A stretch of DNA of 20,067 bases, taken from assembly GCA_051892195.1 (NCBI GenBank), contig JBJFFZ010000029.1, positions 1 through 20,067 on the forward strand, written 5' to 3'. The stretch comes from CAKQOE01 sp051892195. Lineage in GTDB: Bacteria; Bacillota; Clostridia; Peptostreptococcales; Anaerovoracaceae. The notes under the pieces are model-generated. The model had not been told where the DNA came from. It was given only the letters and a program-made list of their open reading frames with translations, and searched no databases. The first letter of the stretch is position 1. Each line of letters opens with the position of its first letter. This document shows positions 6,085-13,961 of this stretch, in pieces. The position numbers and the translations under genes are program-made.

Positions 6085-7908
6085 CTACTCTATATTGCGT
6101 TTTCCTCTGCTCCATGTAATAGGGAGCATGATGGTGACGGTGGTGCCTTCGCCTTCCACGCTGTCTGCTGTAATGGTTCCGTGATGGGCCTCTACGATAT
6201 TTTTTGCGATGGAAAGTCCCAGCCCGGTGCCCCCCATGGCCCGGGAGCGGGCCTTGTCCACCCGGTAGAAGCGCTCAAAGATCCGGGAGATTTCCTCCCG
6301 GCTGATGCCGATGCCGTTGTCTGCGATCTGAACGCAGGCGGCGTTGCCCTCCAGGCGGGAGCGGATGGTGATGGCGCCTCCCTCCGGCGTGTACTTGATG
6401 GAGTTTGTCAGCACGTTGAGGATTACCTGCTGAATCCTGTTTCTGTCTACAAAAACATTAAGTGGCTCGTCCTTATTGAGCTCGCAGGTGACGGTCTGGC
6501 CCTTGGCGTTGGCCGTCAGAACTACCTTCTTTGCGCACTGCTCCAGGATATCGTTCATATCGGTTTCCTGCTGGTTCAGCTTTTCCCGGTTGTTGTCCAG
6601 GCGGGACAGCTGCAGCAGGTCCTTTACGAGATGGGTCATGCGCTCTGCCTCGTCGTCGATGACGGACAGGAAATTCTTTCGCATTTCCGGATCGTCTCCC
6701 GCTCCGTCCAGCAGGGTTTCTGTATAGCTCTTGATGGTGGTAATCGGCGTGCGCAGCTCGTGGGACACGTTGGCCACAAAGTCCTTCTGCATCTGGTCCA
6801 GCTTCTGCTGCTCGGTAATGTCCTGAATCAGCATGATGACGCCGATGTCGTTGGCTTCTTCATCCATAAAGCGGGCGTACCGGATGGAGAGGATCTTTGC
6901 CTGATAGCCGATCACCTCGGAAATCACTTCCCGTGAGACGACGTTTTTCACTCCGTCGGTGATGTCTTTTTTACCCAGTTTTTCCAGGATGTGGGCAAAG
7001 GTCAGCTGTCCTTCCTCTTCTGCGGAAATGTTCAGCAGGGCCTTTGCTGCCGGGTTGATGTGTATGATCTCTCCGTTCAGGTCCATGGCCACAAGGCCGT
7101 CCACCATGTAGCGGAGAATGGTTTCCAGCTTGCTCTTTTCGTTGGTGGTCTCAGTGATCTTGTTATCCAGCTCCCGGCGCAGCATGTTGAACATCTCCGC
7201 CAGACGGCCGATTTCGTCGTCAGAGCGCACGTCGATCTCCGTGGAAAAATCTCCGGAGGCCATGCGCTCGGCCTTTTCTGTCAGGTCGTTGATAGGGTCC
7301 GTGATGCTGTTGGTGATAAAGAAGGAGATGATCATGGAAATGGCCAGAGCGATGACCATGGCCTGCACAAAGATCATCTGGGATTCTCTGGACATGCTGT
7401 TGACGCTGGACAGATCCGCCCGGATGTACAGAATCCCCTGAATCACGTCATCGGCCCCCCGGACCGGCTCGCAGATATTGATCACCGGAATATCCGTGGA
7501 AAGGACCTGACGGCTTTCCGCCACCTCCCCCTCCAGGGCCCGGACCATCACATCGCTGTCAAGGATGTCCAGAGCGATGCTGCCCACCTGGGCGGCGTTG
7601 TCCGCCGCAATGATATTCAGGGAGCTGTCCACCACATAGATCTCATAATCTGTTCCAAGCTGCCATTCGTCGATAATGGCCTGTATGTTTTCCCGCCCGC
7701 TCTCCAGTGTGCCGTAGGACTCAAAGGGAATGGAGTTGATCACCATTTCCGCAGTCTTGATGCTGTTGGAGCGGATGGATTCCATCTGGTATGCCTCCAG
7801 CTGTTTGGTGATAAACACCCCTGCCACCGTCATGGAAATAAAAACGATAATCAGGTAGATCACCATAATGCGCCATTTGATGCTGGTCGTTGCCTTTTTT
7901 AAAACCAC
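6085..7908 (-). CDS. walK: Sensor histidine kinase WalK
   Basis: WalK is the membrane kinase that phosphorylates WalR to tune cell-wall hydrolase expression to wall synthesis. The 607 residues have the full architecture: membrane segment 1 (about 13-33), an extracellular sensor domain (about 34-180), membrane segment 2 (about 181-199), HAMP (about 200-250), a cytoplasmic PAS (about 260-368), and a dimerisation domain with the phospho-acceptor His383 in VSHELRTPITT. The HATPase domain has the N-box NVLTNSIKYTP (498-508), G1 DNGIGI (530-535) and G2 GGTGLGL (559-565). The start is GTG at 7908, with GGGGGAAGG just upstream; 12 bp separate it from the walR stop, so the pair is one operon. The regulators walH/walI and the MBL gene walJ do not follow; the operon ends at a terminator. 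Confidence 0.96.
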   Translation of the reverse strand: MVLKKATTSIKWRIMVIYLIIVFISMTVAGVFITKQLEAYQMESIRSNSIKTAEMVINSIPFESYGTLESGRENIQAIIDEWQLGTDYEIYVVDSSLNIIAADNAAQVGSIALDILDSDVMVRALEGEVAESRQVLSTDIPVINICEPVRGADDVIQGILYIRADLSSVNSMSRESQMIFVQAMVIALAISMIISFFITNSITDPINDLTEKAERMASGDFSTEIDVRSDDEIGRLAEMFNMLRRELDNKITETTNEKSKLETILRYMVDGLVAMDLNGEIIHINPAAKALLNISAEEEGQLTFAHILEKLGKKDITDGVKNVVSREVISEVIGYQAKILSIRYARFMDEEANDIGVIMLIQDITEQQKLDQMQKDFVANVSHELRTPITTIKSYTETLLDGAGDDPEMRKNFLSVIDDEAERMTHLVKDLLQLSRLDNNREKLNQQETDMNDILEQCAKKVVLTANAKGQTVTCELNKDEPLNVFVDRNRIQQVILNVLTNSIKYTPEGGAITIRSRLEGNAACVQIADNGIGISREEISRIFERFYRVDKARSRAMGGTGLGLSIAKNIVEAHHGTITADSVEGEGTTVTIMLPITWSRGKRNIE

Positions 7909-7920
7909 AGGACCTTCCCC

Positions 7921-8631
7921 CTATGCTCTGCGGAAATAGTAACCGATGCCTCTCTTTGTCATGATGTACTTCGGGTTGCTGGAATCGTCCTCCAGCTTTT
8001 CTCTGAGGCGGCGGACCGTAACGTCCACCGTGCGGATATCGCCGTAATACTCGTAGCCCCAGACCTCCTCCAGCAGCTGCTCTCTTGAGAACACCTTGTT
8101 CTCTCTCTCCGCCAGGTAGCGCAGCAGCTCAAACTCTCTCAGGGTCAGATCCAGCACCTTGCCGTTTTTGCGGATCTCGTACCGGTTCATGTCAATCGTG
8201 AGACTGCCGAATTCCTTCACATCGGCCGCCACGGTGTCGATCTCAGGCCCCAGAGTCAGGGACGCTCTGCGGATGTTTGCCTTGATCCGGGCCAGCAGCT
8301 CCCGCATGCCGAAAGGCTTTGTCATGTAATCATCGGCCCCCAGCTCCAGACCCAGCACCTTGTCCACCTCTTCCTCCTTGGCGGTGAGCATGATGATGGG
8401 AACCGTGCTGCTTTCCCGCACCTGCTTGCACACGGAAAACCCGTCCATCTTCGGAAGCATAACGTCCAGCAGGATCAGGTCCGGGTCCTCTGCCTTTGCT
8501 CTGGCCAGAGCCTCCTCGCCGTCATAGGCGGTGACTACGTGAAAGCCCTCTTTTTCCAGATTGTATTTAATAATATCGGAAATGGATTTTTCATCCTCTA
8601 CTACAAGAATTTTCTTTTTTGAATCATTCAT
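7921..8631 (-). CDS. walR: Response regulator WalR (OmpR family)
   Basis: WalR is the DNA-binding partner of WalK and controls autolysin genes. The 236-residue length and sequence are typical. The receiver domain (1-120) has the acidic pocket VVEDE (10-14), the phospho-acceptor Asp56 in LILLDVMLP, the switch Thr in MLTAKEEE and the Lys in TKPFG. The winged-helix effector domain (about 135-234) shows LTLREFELLRYLAER, FSREQLLEEVWGYEYYGDIRTVDVTVRRLREKLE and RGIGYYFR, all characteristic of WalR. The ATG at 8631 is preceded by GGGGGAGAG. Its own promoter lies about 110 bp upstream, and walK follows after 12 bp. Confidence 0.97.
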   Translation of the reverse strand: MNDSKKKILVVEDEKSISDIIKYNLEKEGFHVVTAYDGEEALARAKAEDPDLILLDVMLPKMDGFSVCKQVRESSTVPIIMLTAKEEEVDKVLGLELGADDYMTKPFGMRELLARIKANIRRASLTLGPEIDTVAADVKEFGSLTIDMNRYEIRKNGKVLDLTLREFELLRYLAERENKVFSREQLLEEVWGYEYYGDIRTVDVTVRRLREKLEDDSSNPKYIMTKRGIGYYFRRA

Positions 8632-8688
8632 AAATCTCTCCCCCTTTTATGAAAAATACACTGTTCCGAACACCCCTGTCCGCAAGAT

Positions 8689-8705
8689 CAGCCGCCAGGC
8701 GGCTG
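8689..8705. repeat. Perfect GC-rich hairpin in the walR leader
   Basis: Stem CAGCCGC / GCGGCTG (7 bp) with a 3-nt loop lies between the walR promoter and start codon. No U-tract follows on the minus strand, so it is not a normal terminator. Confidence 0.6.
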
Positions 8706-8743
8706 CCGCTGCTGTTTTCCTTCTTCAGGTCGCAGCAGTTAAT

Positions 8744-8773
8744 ATTTTATCATATTCTCCATGGAAATGACAA
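8744..8773 (-). promoter_or_regulatory. Sigma-A-type promoter for walR
   Basis: On the minus strand TTGTCA (8773-8768), an 18-nt spacer and TAAAAT (8749-8744), with TG one base before the -10 (extended -10). The -35 box touches the base of the hairpin at 8773-8802. Confidence 0.6.
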
Positions 8774-8802
8774 GGGACGATACCCTTGCGGATATCGTCC
8801 CT
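8773..8802. terminator. GGGACGAT hairpin between the M23 peptidase gene and walR
   Basis: AGGGACGATA (8773-8782) pairs perfectly with TATCGTCCCT (8793-8802) around a 10-nt loop, 38 bp after the peptidase stop. The minus-strand tail is TTGTCATTT, only partly U-rich, so termination is probable but not certain. A sister hairpin with the same GGGACGAT arm lies at 12413-12432. Confidence 0.5.
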
Positions 8803-8840
8803 CATCCCTGTATTTTGCTGATTTGGTTTTTTTATTTTGC

Positions 8841-10874
8841 TTATGAAAGATAGTTCATCGGATTCACCGCTGTGCCGTTCTTGTGAATTTCAAAGTGGCA
8901 GTGGGTGCCGGTGCTCCGGCCTGTGCTTCCCATCTTTGCGATGACCTGACCCTTGTAAACCTTGTCTCCTACGGATACGCACAGGCTGTTGTTGTGCGCA
9001 TAGACTGTCTCATATCCGTTTCCGTGGTCGATCTTCACAAGGTTTCCGTAGCCGCTGCTGTTGTAGCCTGCGAAAATAACGGTTCCCCCGTCTGCCGCCA
9101 CGATGTCGGAATTGGACGATCCGGCAATATCAATGCCCTTGTGCTGTCTTCCCCAGCGGCTGCCGAATCCGGAGGAGAATCTGCCGGAAGCCGGCCACAT
9201 AAATGTTCCGGATGCCACCCAGCTCGGCTTTTCCTTTGTCCCTCTGAGGACCACCTGGTTCACCGGCTCGGTCAAAACGGTGGAGCTGACGATTTCCCGG
9301 GAAATTTCCTGGCCGTTGTCCTTAACGACACTGGCTACCAGCTGCTTCACTCCGTTTACCCCCGTCACCTTGACGGAGTTCTCGCCTTCGTACAGGTCTT
9401 CGCTGTCCTCGTAGGTCACTTCATACGGAATTTCTTCTGTGTATACTTCGATTTCGGCAGTGCTGATATTGAAGATCTTGCTCAGCCCGGCCTCGTCAAC
9501 AAAGTATCCGATGGCCTTGTCGTAATCGCTGAACTGGGATACCTTTGCGGTTACCGGCTCAATGGTCACCTCATCGGTAATTGCTACATGATCCAGGGTA
9601 ATGCCCTGAAGCTTTTCCACATCGATCTGGGAGAAATCCAGACCTGCATAAGCCGGAACTAAAGAAAGCTCCTGGGCCTCTCCGAAAGCTCCGCTTTCAT
9701 CCGGCACTGTTTCGGATGCCGCTGTAACTGTGCCTGTCCGGGAATTCATGCTGTCTTCAAGAATCAGACTGCGCACTGCAGCCGTGTCTGCCGGATTTAC
9801 CAGGGCGCCGCCGATTTCAATGCCGTCCTGATCCCCTGCATAGCTTTCTGCTGTTGCTGCCATCGCTTCCGCCGTCAGGCTTTCCTCTTCCGGATCTGCC
9901 GTGCAGTAAGCGGAACGGACAGTCTCCATGATCTTCTCCGCAGTGGCCTCGGTATCCACTAAAGCCACCACCTGCCCGTTGACCCGGATGGCGTATCCGG
10001 TGCCTTCCAGCTCATCAATATTGGTCAGCTTATCTGCAATTTCCTCTGCGGAATCCACCGCTGCAGAGAAGCTGAACTCTTTTTCATACGTGATGTCCAC
10101 ATCGGGATCTGCCTGAACGGCAACCTCCACCTCCAGCACCTCAGGAACCTCTTCCTTCAGCTGCTCCACTGCGGTAACCACTTCTTCCTTGTCTTTTACC
10201 GTACCGATTTCAGTACCGTGATAATAATAGTTGTAAACGGTTCCTGCGTTTACTGTCATACAAAACGCCATGAAGCAGCATGTGGTTCCCGCCATAACGG
10301 CCGTCCAGCGCTTCCTGTTTTCCAGGAATTTTTCAAAGACCGCATCGATGCAGGCCTCCACTTTTTTGCCGAACCGGTGCTTTGCGGCTGCCGCCGCATC
10401 CAGGCGGACCAGACCTTTCCGGTAATGTTCCTCCATGCTCCGGAAGAACGCCCCCAGTCTGCCTTCCCGGATCCGCTCAAACACGCGCTCTGCGTGACGC
10501 TCAAAGCTGCGGTCCACCACGGCAGCTCCGCTGCCCTTTGTATGACCCAGTGCCCGTACCAGCCCCTGATATATGCGGTGCTTCATCAGGCTTCCCATAA
10601 GGAATCCTGCGGACAGAAGCTCCGATACGTCCTGCCGGAACCCCTCGGTGCTGTCCTCCAGCACATCTCCGGCCCGGTACCAGGCGATTTCGACGATTTC
10701 AGCGTTTCTTCTGAATTCCAGAAGCTCCGACACCACACGGCGGAACTTCTCCAGCCGGTCGTCGACTGCTGTGCAATATCTGTATATCTGCTCTAAGGCA
10801 GCGTCTGTGCACTCTTTCTGTTTTTCCGAGACGCCTTTGAGGTCGTCCCGCAATGATTTGACTGATTTTTTCAT
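8841..10874 (-). CDS. Membrane-anchored G5-domain M23 peptidase (cell wall hydrolase)
   Basis: This 677-residue cell-wall endopeptidase has a complete LytM/M23 site: HKGID (H578, D582), YAH (H627) and HCH (H658, H660), the zinc-binding and catalytic residues of the family. In order it has a charged, helical cytoplasmic region (1-187), one membrane segment (about 188-210), an extracellular region (about 215-470) with a repeat-like part beginning YYYHGTEIGTVKDKEEV, a G5 domain (about 474-548, ending in VVLRGTKEKP), and the M23 domain (about 556-677). The cytoplasmic part is longer than I would expect for these clostridial peptidases and I do not recognise it. The ATG at 10874 has AAAGGTGG 6 nt upstream. 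It sits just before walRK, which in Firmicutes controls such hydrolases. I see no WalR box upstream. Confidence 0.9.
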   Translation of the reverse strand: MKKSVKSLRDDLKGVSEKQKECTDAALEQIYRYCTAVDDRLEKFRRVVSELLEFRRNAEIVEIAWYRAGDVLEDSTEGFRQDVSELLSAGFLMGSLMKHRIYQGLVRALGHTKGSGAAVVDRSFERHAERVFERIREGRLGAFFRSMEEHYRKGLVRLDAAAAAKHRFGKKVEACIDAVFEKFLENRKRWTAVMAGTTCCFMAFCMTVNAGTVYNYYYHGTEIGTVKDKEEVVTAVEQLKEEVPEVLEVEVAVQADPDVDITYEKEFSFSAAVDSAEEIADKLTNIDELEGTGYAIRVNGQVVALVDTEATAEKIMETVRSAYCTADPEEESLTAEAMAATAESYAGDQDGIEIGGALVNPADTAAVRSLILEDSMNSRTGTVTAASETVPDESGAFGEAQELSLVPAYAGLDFSQIDVEKLQGITLDHVAITDEVTIEPVTAKVSQFSDYDKAIGYFVDEAGLSKIFNISTAEIEVYTEEIPYEVTYEDSEDLYEGENSVKVTGVNGVKQLVASVVKDNGQEISREIVSSTVLTEPVNQVVLRGTKEKPSWVASGTFMWPASGRFSSGFGSRWGRQHKGIDIAGSSNSDIVAADGGTVIFAGYNSSGYGNLVKIDHGNGYETVYAHNNSLCVSVGDKVYKGQVIAKMGSTGRSTGTHCHFEIHKNGTAVNPMNYLS

Positions 10875-10964
10875 GGTTTGCCACCTTTCCTGACTGACGT
10901 TGCAGTCCTCTACTCAACGGTTCTTCTTCGATCGGTCCCCCTTTCATGCGAACTTCTGATCTTT

Positions 10965-12236
10965 TTACATAAACGTTTTTAATTTTTCGGAGAAACAGCT
11001 GCACCGTTCTCCGTTATCCAATATCCCCGTGTCCCTGCAGCGCGCACATTCGTACTGCAGTTCCAGATAGTCCGGAGGAAAACCGTTTTCCGTCAGGAGA
11101 TACGCCTCCTCCGCCTCCAGATCCTCAATTTTCTTTTTCAGGGCATCTGCTGAAATGCCCCCGGACTGTCCCCTTGTGAGGGCTGCTCTCGTCAGCTGCA
11201 TGCCGGTGCGGCGAAGCTCCTCTTCGATTTCGCCGATCCGCGGAATGGTGCGGAAGATTGCTTTTCTCCGCTCCTGCCAGATGGCTTCATTCTTTTTGCG
11301 GATATCCTCGTAAAGCTGCATGACAAGTGCTGCCGCATTTTTTGTGCCTGGCCCCTTTGTCCCCTGGGCCTGAGCCTGTGTACTGCTGCCTCCGGCTGAT
11401 TTTTCGTACCAGCGGGTCAGAATACTGTTCACATAGTTGAAGTTCGGATTGCCGATGCCGGTGGTCCGGCTGCAGGCGTCCAGGACTGCCTCCATATCAA
11501 AGCCCATCCGGTCAAACCAGCCGTCCATCAGGGCCTGCTCCGCTTCCGTAGGATTTCTGTAAAATCCCAGGGTCTGCATGATCCTGCGGTACTGACTCCG
11601 GCGCAGCTCGGTCTCATCTAAAAACCGCTCCGCCTCTGCCACCGAACGGATTCCGTCCTCCACCCATTTTTCCAGCACAGTAGAAATATATGCGAAATTC
11701 TTCTTCTTTCGCTTCTCTGTGCAGTACCAGTAAGCAAATTTAATGAGCTCGGGCGAAAGCCCGTCCTCATAGATCCAGTTCACTACTGCCTCCGGTTCTT
11801 TTCCCTCCACGAGACGCCCCGTTGTATCTTCGATGGCCCTGATCACGTCTTTCAGGACTTCATCGTTCATTTCCGAAGGGAAACTGCCGGTGAGCTCCGC
11901 ATCCTGCTCCTCCTGCCGGACGCCGTACAGGCGCTCCTTCAGGTTGAGGAATTCCACGGAATAATGAAAGCGGTCTCTCGGATCTGTATAGACCTTGCGG
12001 ATCACGCCCTTTTCCTCCCAGTAGCTCCAGGCTCTCAGAACATCTTCTTCTTTCAACCCCAGATGTCTGGCAATCAGGCTGTTGGACATCTCATCGCTGC
12101 CCGCATACATCAGAGCCGTCAGGTAGACCTTGATAAAATCCCCCTCGGCATCCACCATGTACTCGGCAATAAAGAAATTCTCCACCTGCGTATCGTTCAG
12201 ATAAAGCTCTTTCGTTTTTTCACGCTTGAAATTCAT
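10965..12236 (-). CDS. DnaD-family primosomal protein with a DnaI-like N-domain at its C-terminus
   Basis: DnaD-type proteins bind DNA and help place the replicative helicase at the origin and at restart. The 423 residues show a winged-helix N-domain (about 10-105, NSLIARHLGLKEEDVLRAWSYWEEKGVI), then two DnaD C-domain units: residues about 125-196 ending NFAYISTVLEKWVEDGI and about 217-280 ending NFNYVNSILTRWYEK, each with the YxxxIxxxW pattern. After a Gln/Gly linker (283-300), residues 308-423 look like the N-terminal domain of a DnaI/DnaC helicase loader: a helical hairpin, ENGFPPDYLE, then a four-cysteine motif C397, C400, C412, C414. The loader's AAA+ ATPase should follow but the gene stops nine residues later. 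The downstream 90 bp contain no remnant. It has its own promoter. Confidence 0.88.
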   Translation of the reverse strand: MNFKREKTKELYLNDTQVENFFIAEYMVDAEGDFIKVYLTALMYAGSDEMSNSLIARHLGLKEEDVLRAWSYWEEKGVIRKVYTDPRDRFHYSVEFLNLKERLYGVRQEEQDAELTGSFPSEMNDEVLKDVIRAIEDTTGRLVEGKEPEAVVNWIYEDGLSPELIKFAYWYCTEKRKKKNFAYISTVLEKWVEDGIRSVAEAERFLDETELRRSQYRRIMQTLGFYRNPTEAEQALMDGWFDRMGFDMEAVLDACSRTTGIGNPNFNYVNSILTRWYEKSAGGSSTQAQAQGTKGPGTKNAAALVMQLYEDIRKKNEAIWQERRKAIFRTIPRIGEIEEELRRTGMQLTRAALTRGQSGGISADALKKKIEDLEAEEAYLLTENGFPPDYLELQYECARCRDTGILDNGERCSCFSEKLKTFM

Positions 12237-12261
12237 GGTTCCACGCCCTCATACGCTTCGT

Positions 12262-12267
12262 ATTTTA
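12262..12267 (-). promoter_or_regulatory. Extended -10 promoter for the dnaD-family gene
   Basis: On the minus strand TGTTAAAAT (extended -10, TG-T-TAAAAT) lies 25 bp before the start codon at 12236. The -35 region is poor. The surrounding DNA (12237-12412) is strongly AT-rich, unlike the neighbouring genes. Confidence 0.4.
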
Positions 12268-12412
12268 ACATAATCTTTGTGTTGATTGTGTGAAATATAA
12301 CAATTTGATTGCAAAACGCACCCTAATTTTTCCCAAATAATTCAGAAAATGTATCACAACATTTGTTTTTGAACTATATATTGTGGTTTTTCAAACCCCT
12401 ATACAAAATATA

Positions 12413-12432
12413 GGGACGATTATCATCGTCCC
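12413..12432. terminator. GGGACGAT hairpin downstream of purA
   Basis: GGGACGAT (12413-12420) and ATCGTCCC (12425-12432) form an 8-bp stem with a 4-nt loop. On the minus strand it is followed by TATATTTTGT, a moderate U-tract, so it is the likely end of the gdpP-rplI-dnaB-purA transcript. The arm sequence is shared with 8773-8802. Confidence 0.5.
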
Positions 12433-12565
12433 CTGTAATTTTTCTGTAATAATTCGCTTTTTATACTATTATTTTCCGTCTTTTCCCGGGTGACGCGGGC
12501 TCTGCCCGCCCCTGCAGCTGCCGGGGACCGCGGAGCGGCCGGGTTTCCGGTGGGCAGGACTGCCG

Positions 12566-12665
12566 NNNNNNNNNNNNNNNNNNNNNNNNNNNNNNNNNNN
12601 NNNNNNNNNNNNNNNNNNNNNNNNNNNNNNNNNNNNNNNNNNNNNNNNNNNNNNNNNNNNNNNNN
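12566..12665. other. Assembly gap of exactly 100 N at the 3' end of purA
   Basis: This is a placeholder gap. Unlike the first gap, the flanks share no repeat. The lower flank (12480-12565) is very GC-rich and contains several self-complementary pieces, which may be why assembly or sequencing stopped. Confidence 0.99.
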
Positions 12666-13946
12666 GAATAATTCGCCCCGTACCATGGTCTGCTCTCTGT
12701 CCGGACCTACGGAAATAATGCGGACAGGAACCCCTGTGAAGTCTTCGATTTCCTTGATGTAGGCTTTTGCTTCCTCAGGGAGTTCTTCGTAGCTTCTGCA
12801 GCCGGTAATCGGCGTGTTCCAGCCCTTGAGTTCCTTGTAGACCGGTTTGCAGCGCTCCTGGATATCCAGTCTTGCAGGGAAATCTGTGAGGATTTTTCCT
12901 TCAAATTCGTAGCCCTCGCAGACCTTTACGGTTTCAAAGCTGTCAAGAACGTCCAGAAGCATCAGGGAAATGCCTGTCAGTCCGTTGACTCTTGCTGCGT
13001 ACTTTGCCACCACCAGATCCAGCCAGCCGCAGCGTCTCGGGCGGCCGGTGGTTACGCCGTATTCGTGGCCGATTTCGCGGATCTTGTCACCGGTTTCGTT
13101 GTCTTCTTCTGTGACGAACGGACCTGCCCCCACTCTGGTGGTGTAGGCTTTTACGATGCCGATGACTTCTTCGATGCTCCGCGGGCTGACGCCGGCTCCT
13201 ACGGTGAAGCCGCCGGAAACCGGATGGGAGCTTGTTACGTACGGATAGGTTCCCAGGTCGATGTCCAGCATAGTGCCCTGGGCGCCTTCAAAGAGGACTT
13301 TTTTGCCTGCGGCAATGGCTTCATAGACCATTACCCCCGTATCCTTGATCCTCGGTCTGAGCTTTCTTGCGTAGTCCAGATACTTTGCGATGGTGGCGTC
13401 CTTGTCGATGGCTTCCGCCTCATACACCTTTGTGATGATCTGGTTTTTGCGGTCGATGAGGGCGGACAGCTTGGAGGTGAAAATTTCGTCATCCTCCATG
13501 TCGCACATGCGCAGGCCCGTGCGCTCCATCTTGTCCATATAGCATGGTCCGATGCCCTTGTTTGTTGTGCCTACCTTGGAATCGCCCTTTGCTTTTTCGC
13601 TGAGGCCGTCCAGGCGCTTATGAAAATCAAACACGATGTGTGTTCTGTCGCTGATAAAGATGTTGTCTGTTGTGATGCCGTCGGCGTTGAGGCCGGCGAT
13701 TTCTTCAAAGAAGCCTTCCGGGTCAAATACCACGCCGTTTCCGATGATGTTTACGGTTGTCGGATTGAGCACTCCGGATGGAACCAGGTGCAGCGCGTAC
13801 TTTTTTCCGTCGATCACTACGGAATGGCCGGCGTTGTTGCCGCCCTGCGCTCTTACGACCATATCTGCTTTTGTTGCGAGATAGTCAATGGCCTTTCCTT
13901 TTCCTTCGTCACCCCACTGTGTTCCTACGACTGCTAATGTTGCCAT
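12666..13946 (-). CDS. purA: Adenylosuccinate synthetase PurA (stop codon lost in gap)
   Basis: PurA joins IMP and aspartate with GTP to make adenylosuccinate, the first step from IMP to AMP. The N-terminus has the GTP loop and catalytic Asp13 in QWGDEGKGK (10-18) and His41 in NNAGHS. TSSHPVSGGFTVGAGVSP, TRVGAGPFVTE, RPRRCGWLDLV and the nucleotide-binding end ISVGPDREQTMVRGELF are also present. The 427 visible residues already match the usual family length, so the stop should be at or within a few codons of the 100-N gap. The frame that continues past the gap (12423-12565) is GC-rich non-family sequence and should not be joined to PurA. The ATG at 13946 has AAGGAGG 8 nt upstream and is 15 bp after dnaB. 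Confidence 0.97.
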
Positions 13947-13961
13947 TACACATCCTCCTTC

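Noticed and set aside
6991..7902. Plus-strand open frame of about 300 codons opposite walK
   Set aside because: Composition is His/Asp/Val-rich, as expected from antisense of the walK frame; there is no promoter or ribosome site.
8883..9662. Plus-strand frame opposite the M23 peptidase
   Set aside because: It mirrors the well-supported peptidase frame with intact catalytic motifs; no independent evidence.
12423..12565. Apparent C-terminal extension of PurA beyond the gap
   Set aside because: PurA is already full length at the gap; the extra frame bridges 100 arbitrary Ns and has no family similarity.
13065..13937. Plus-strand frame opposite purA
   Set aside because: Antisense of a fully conserved enzyme gene; no family match.
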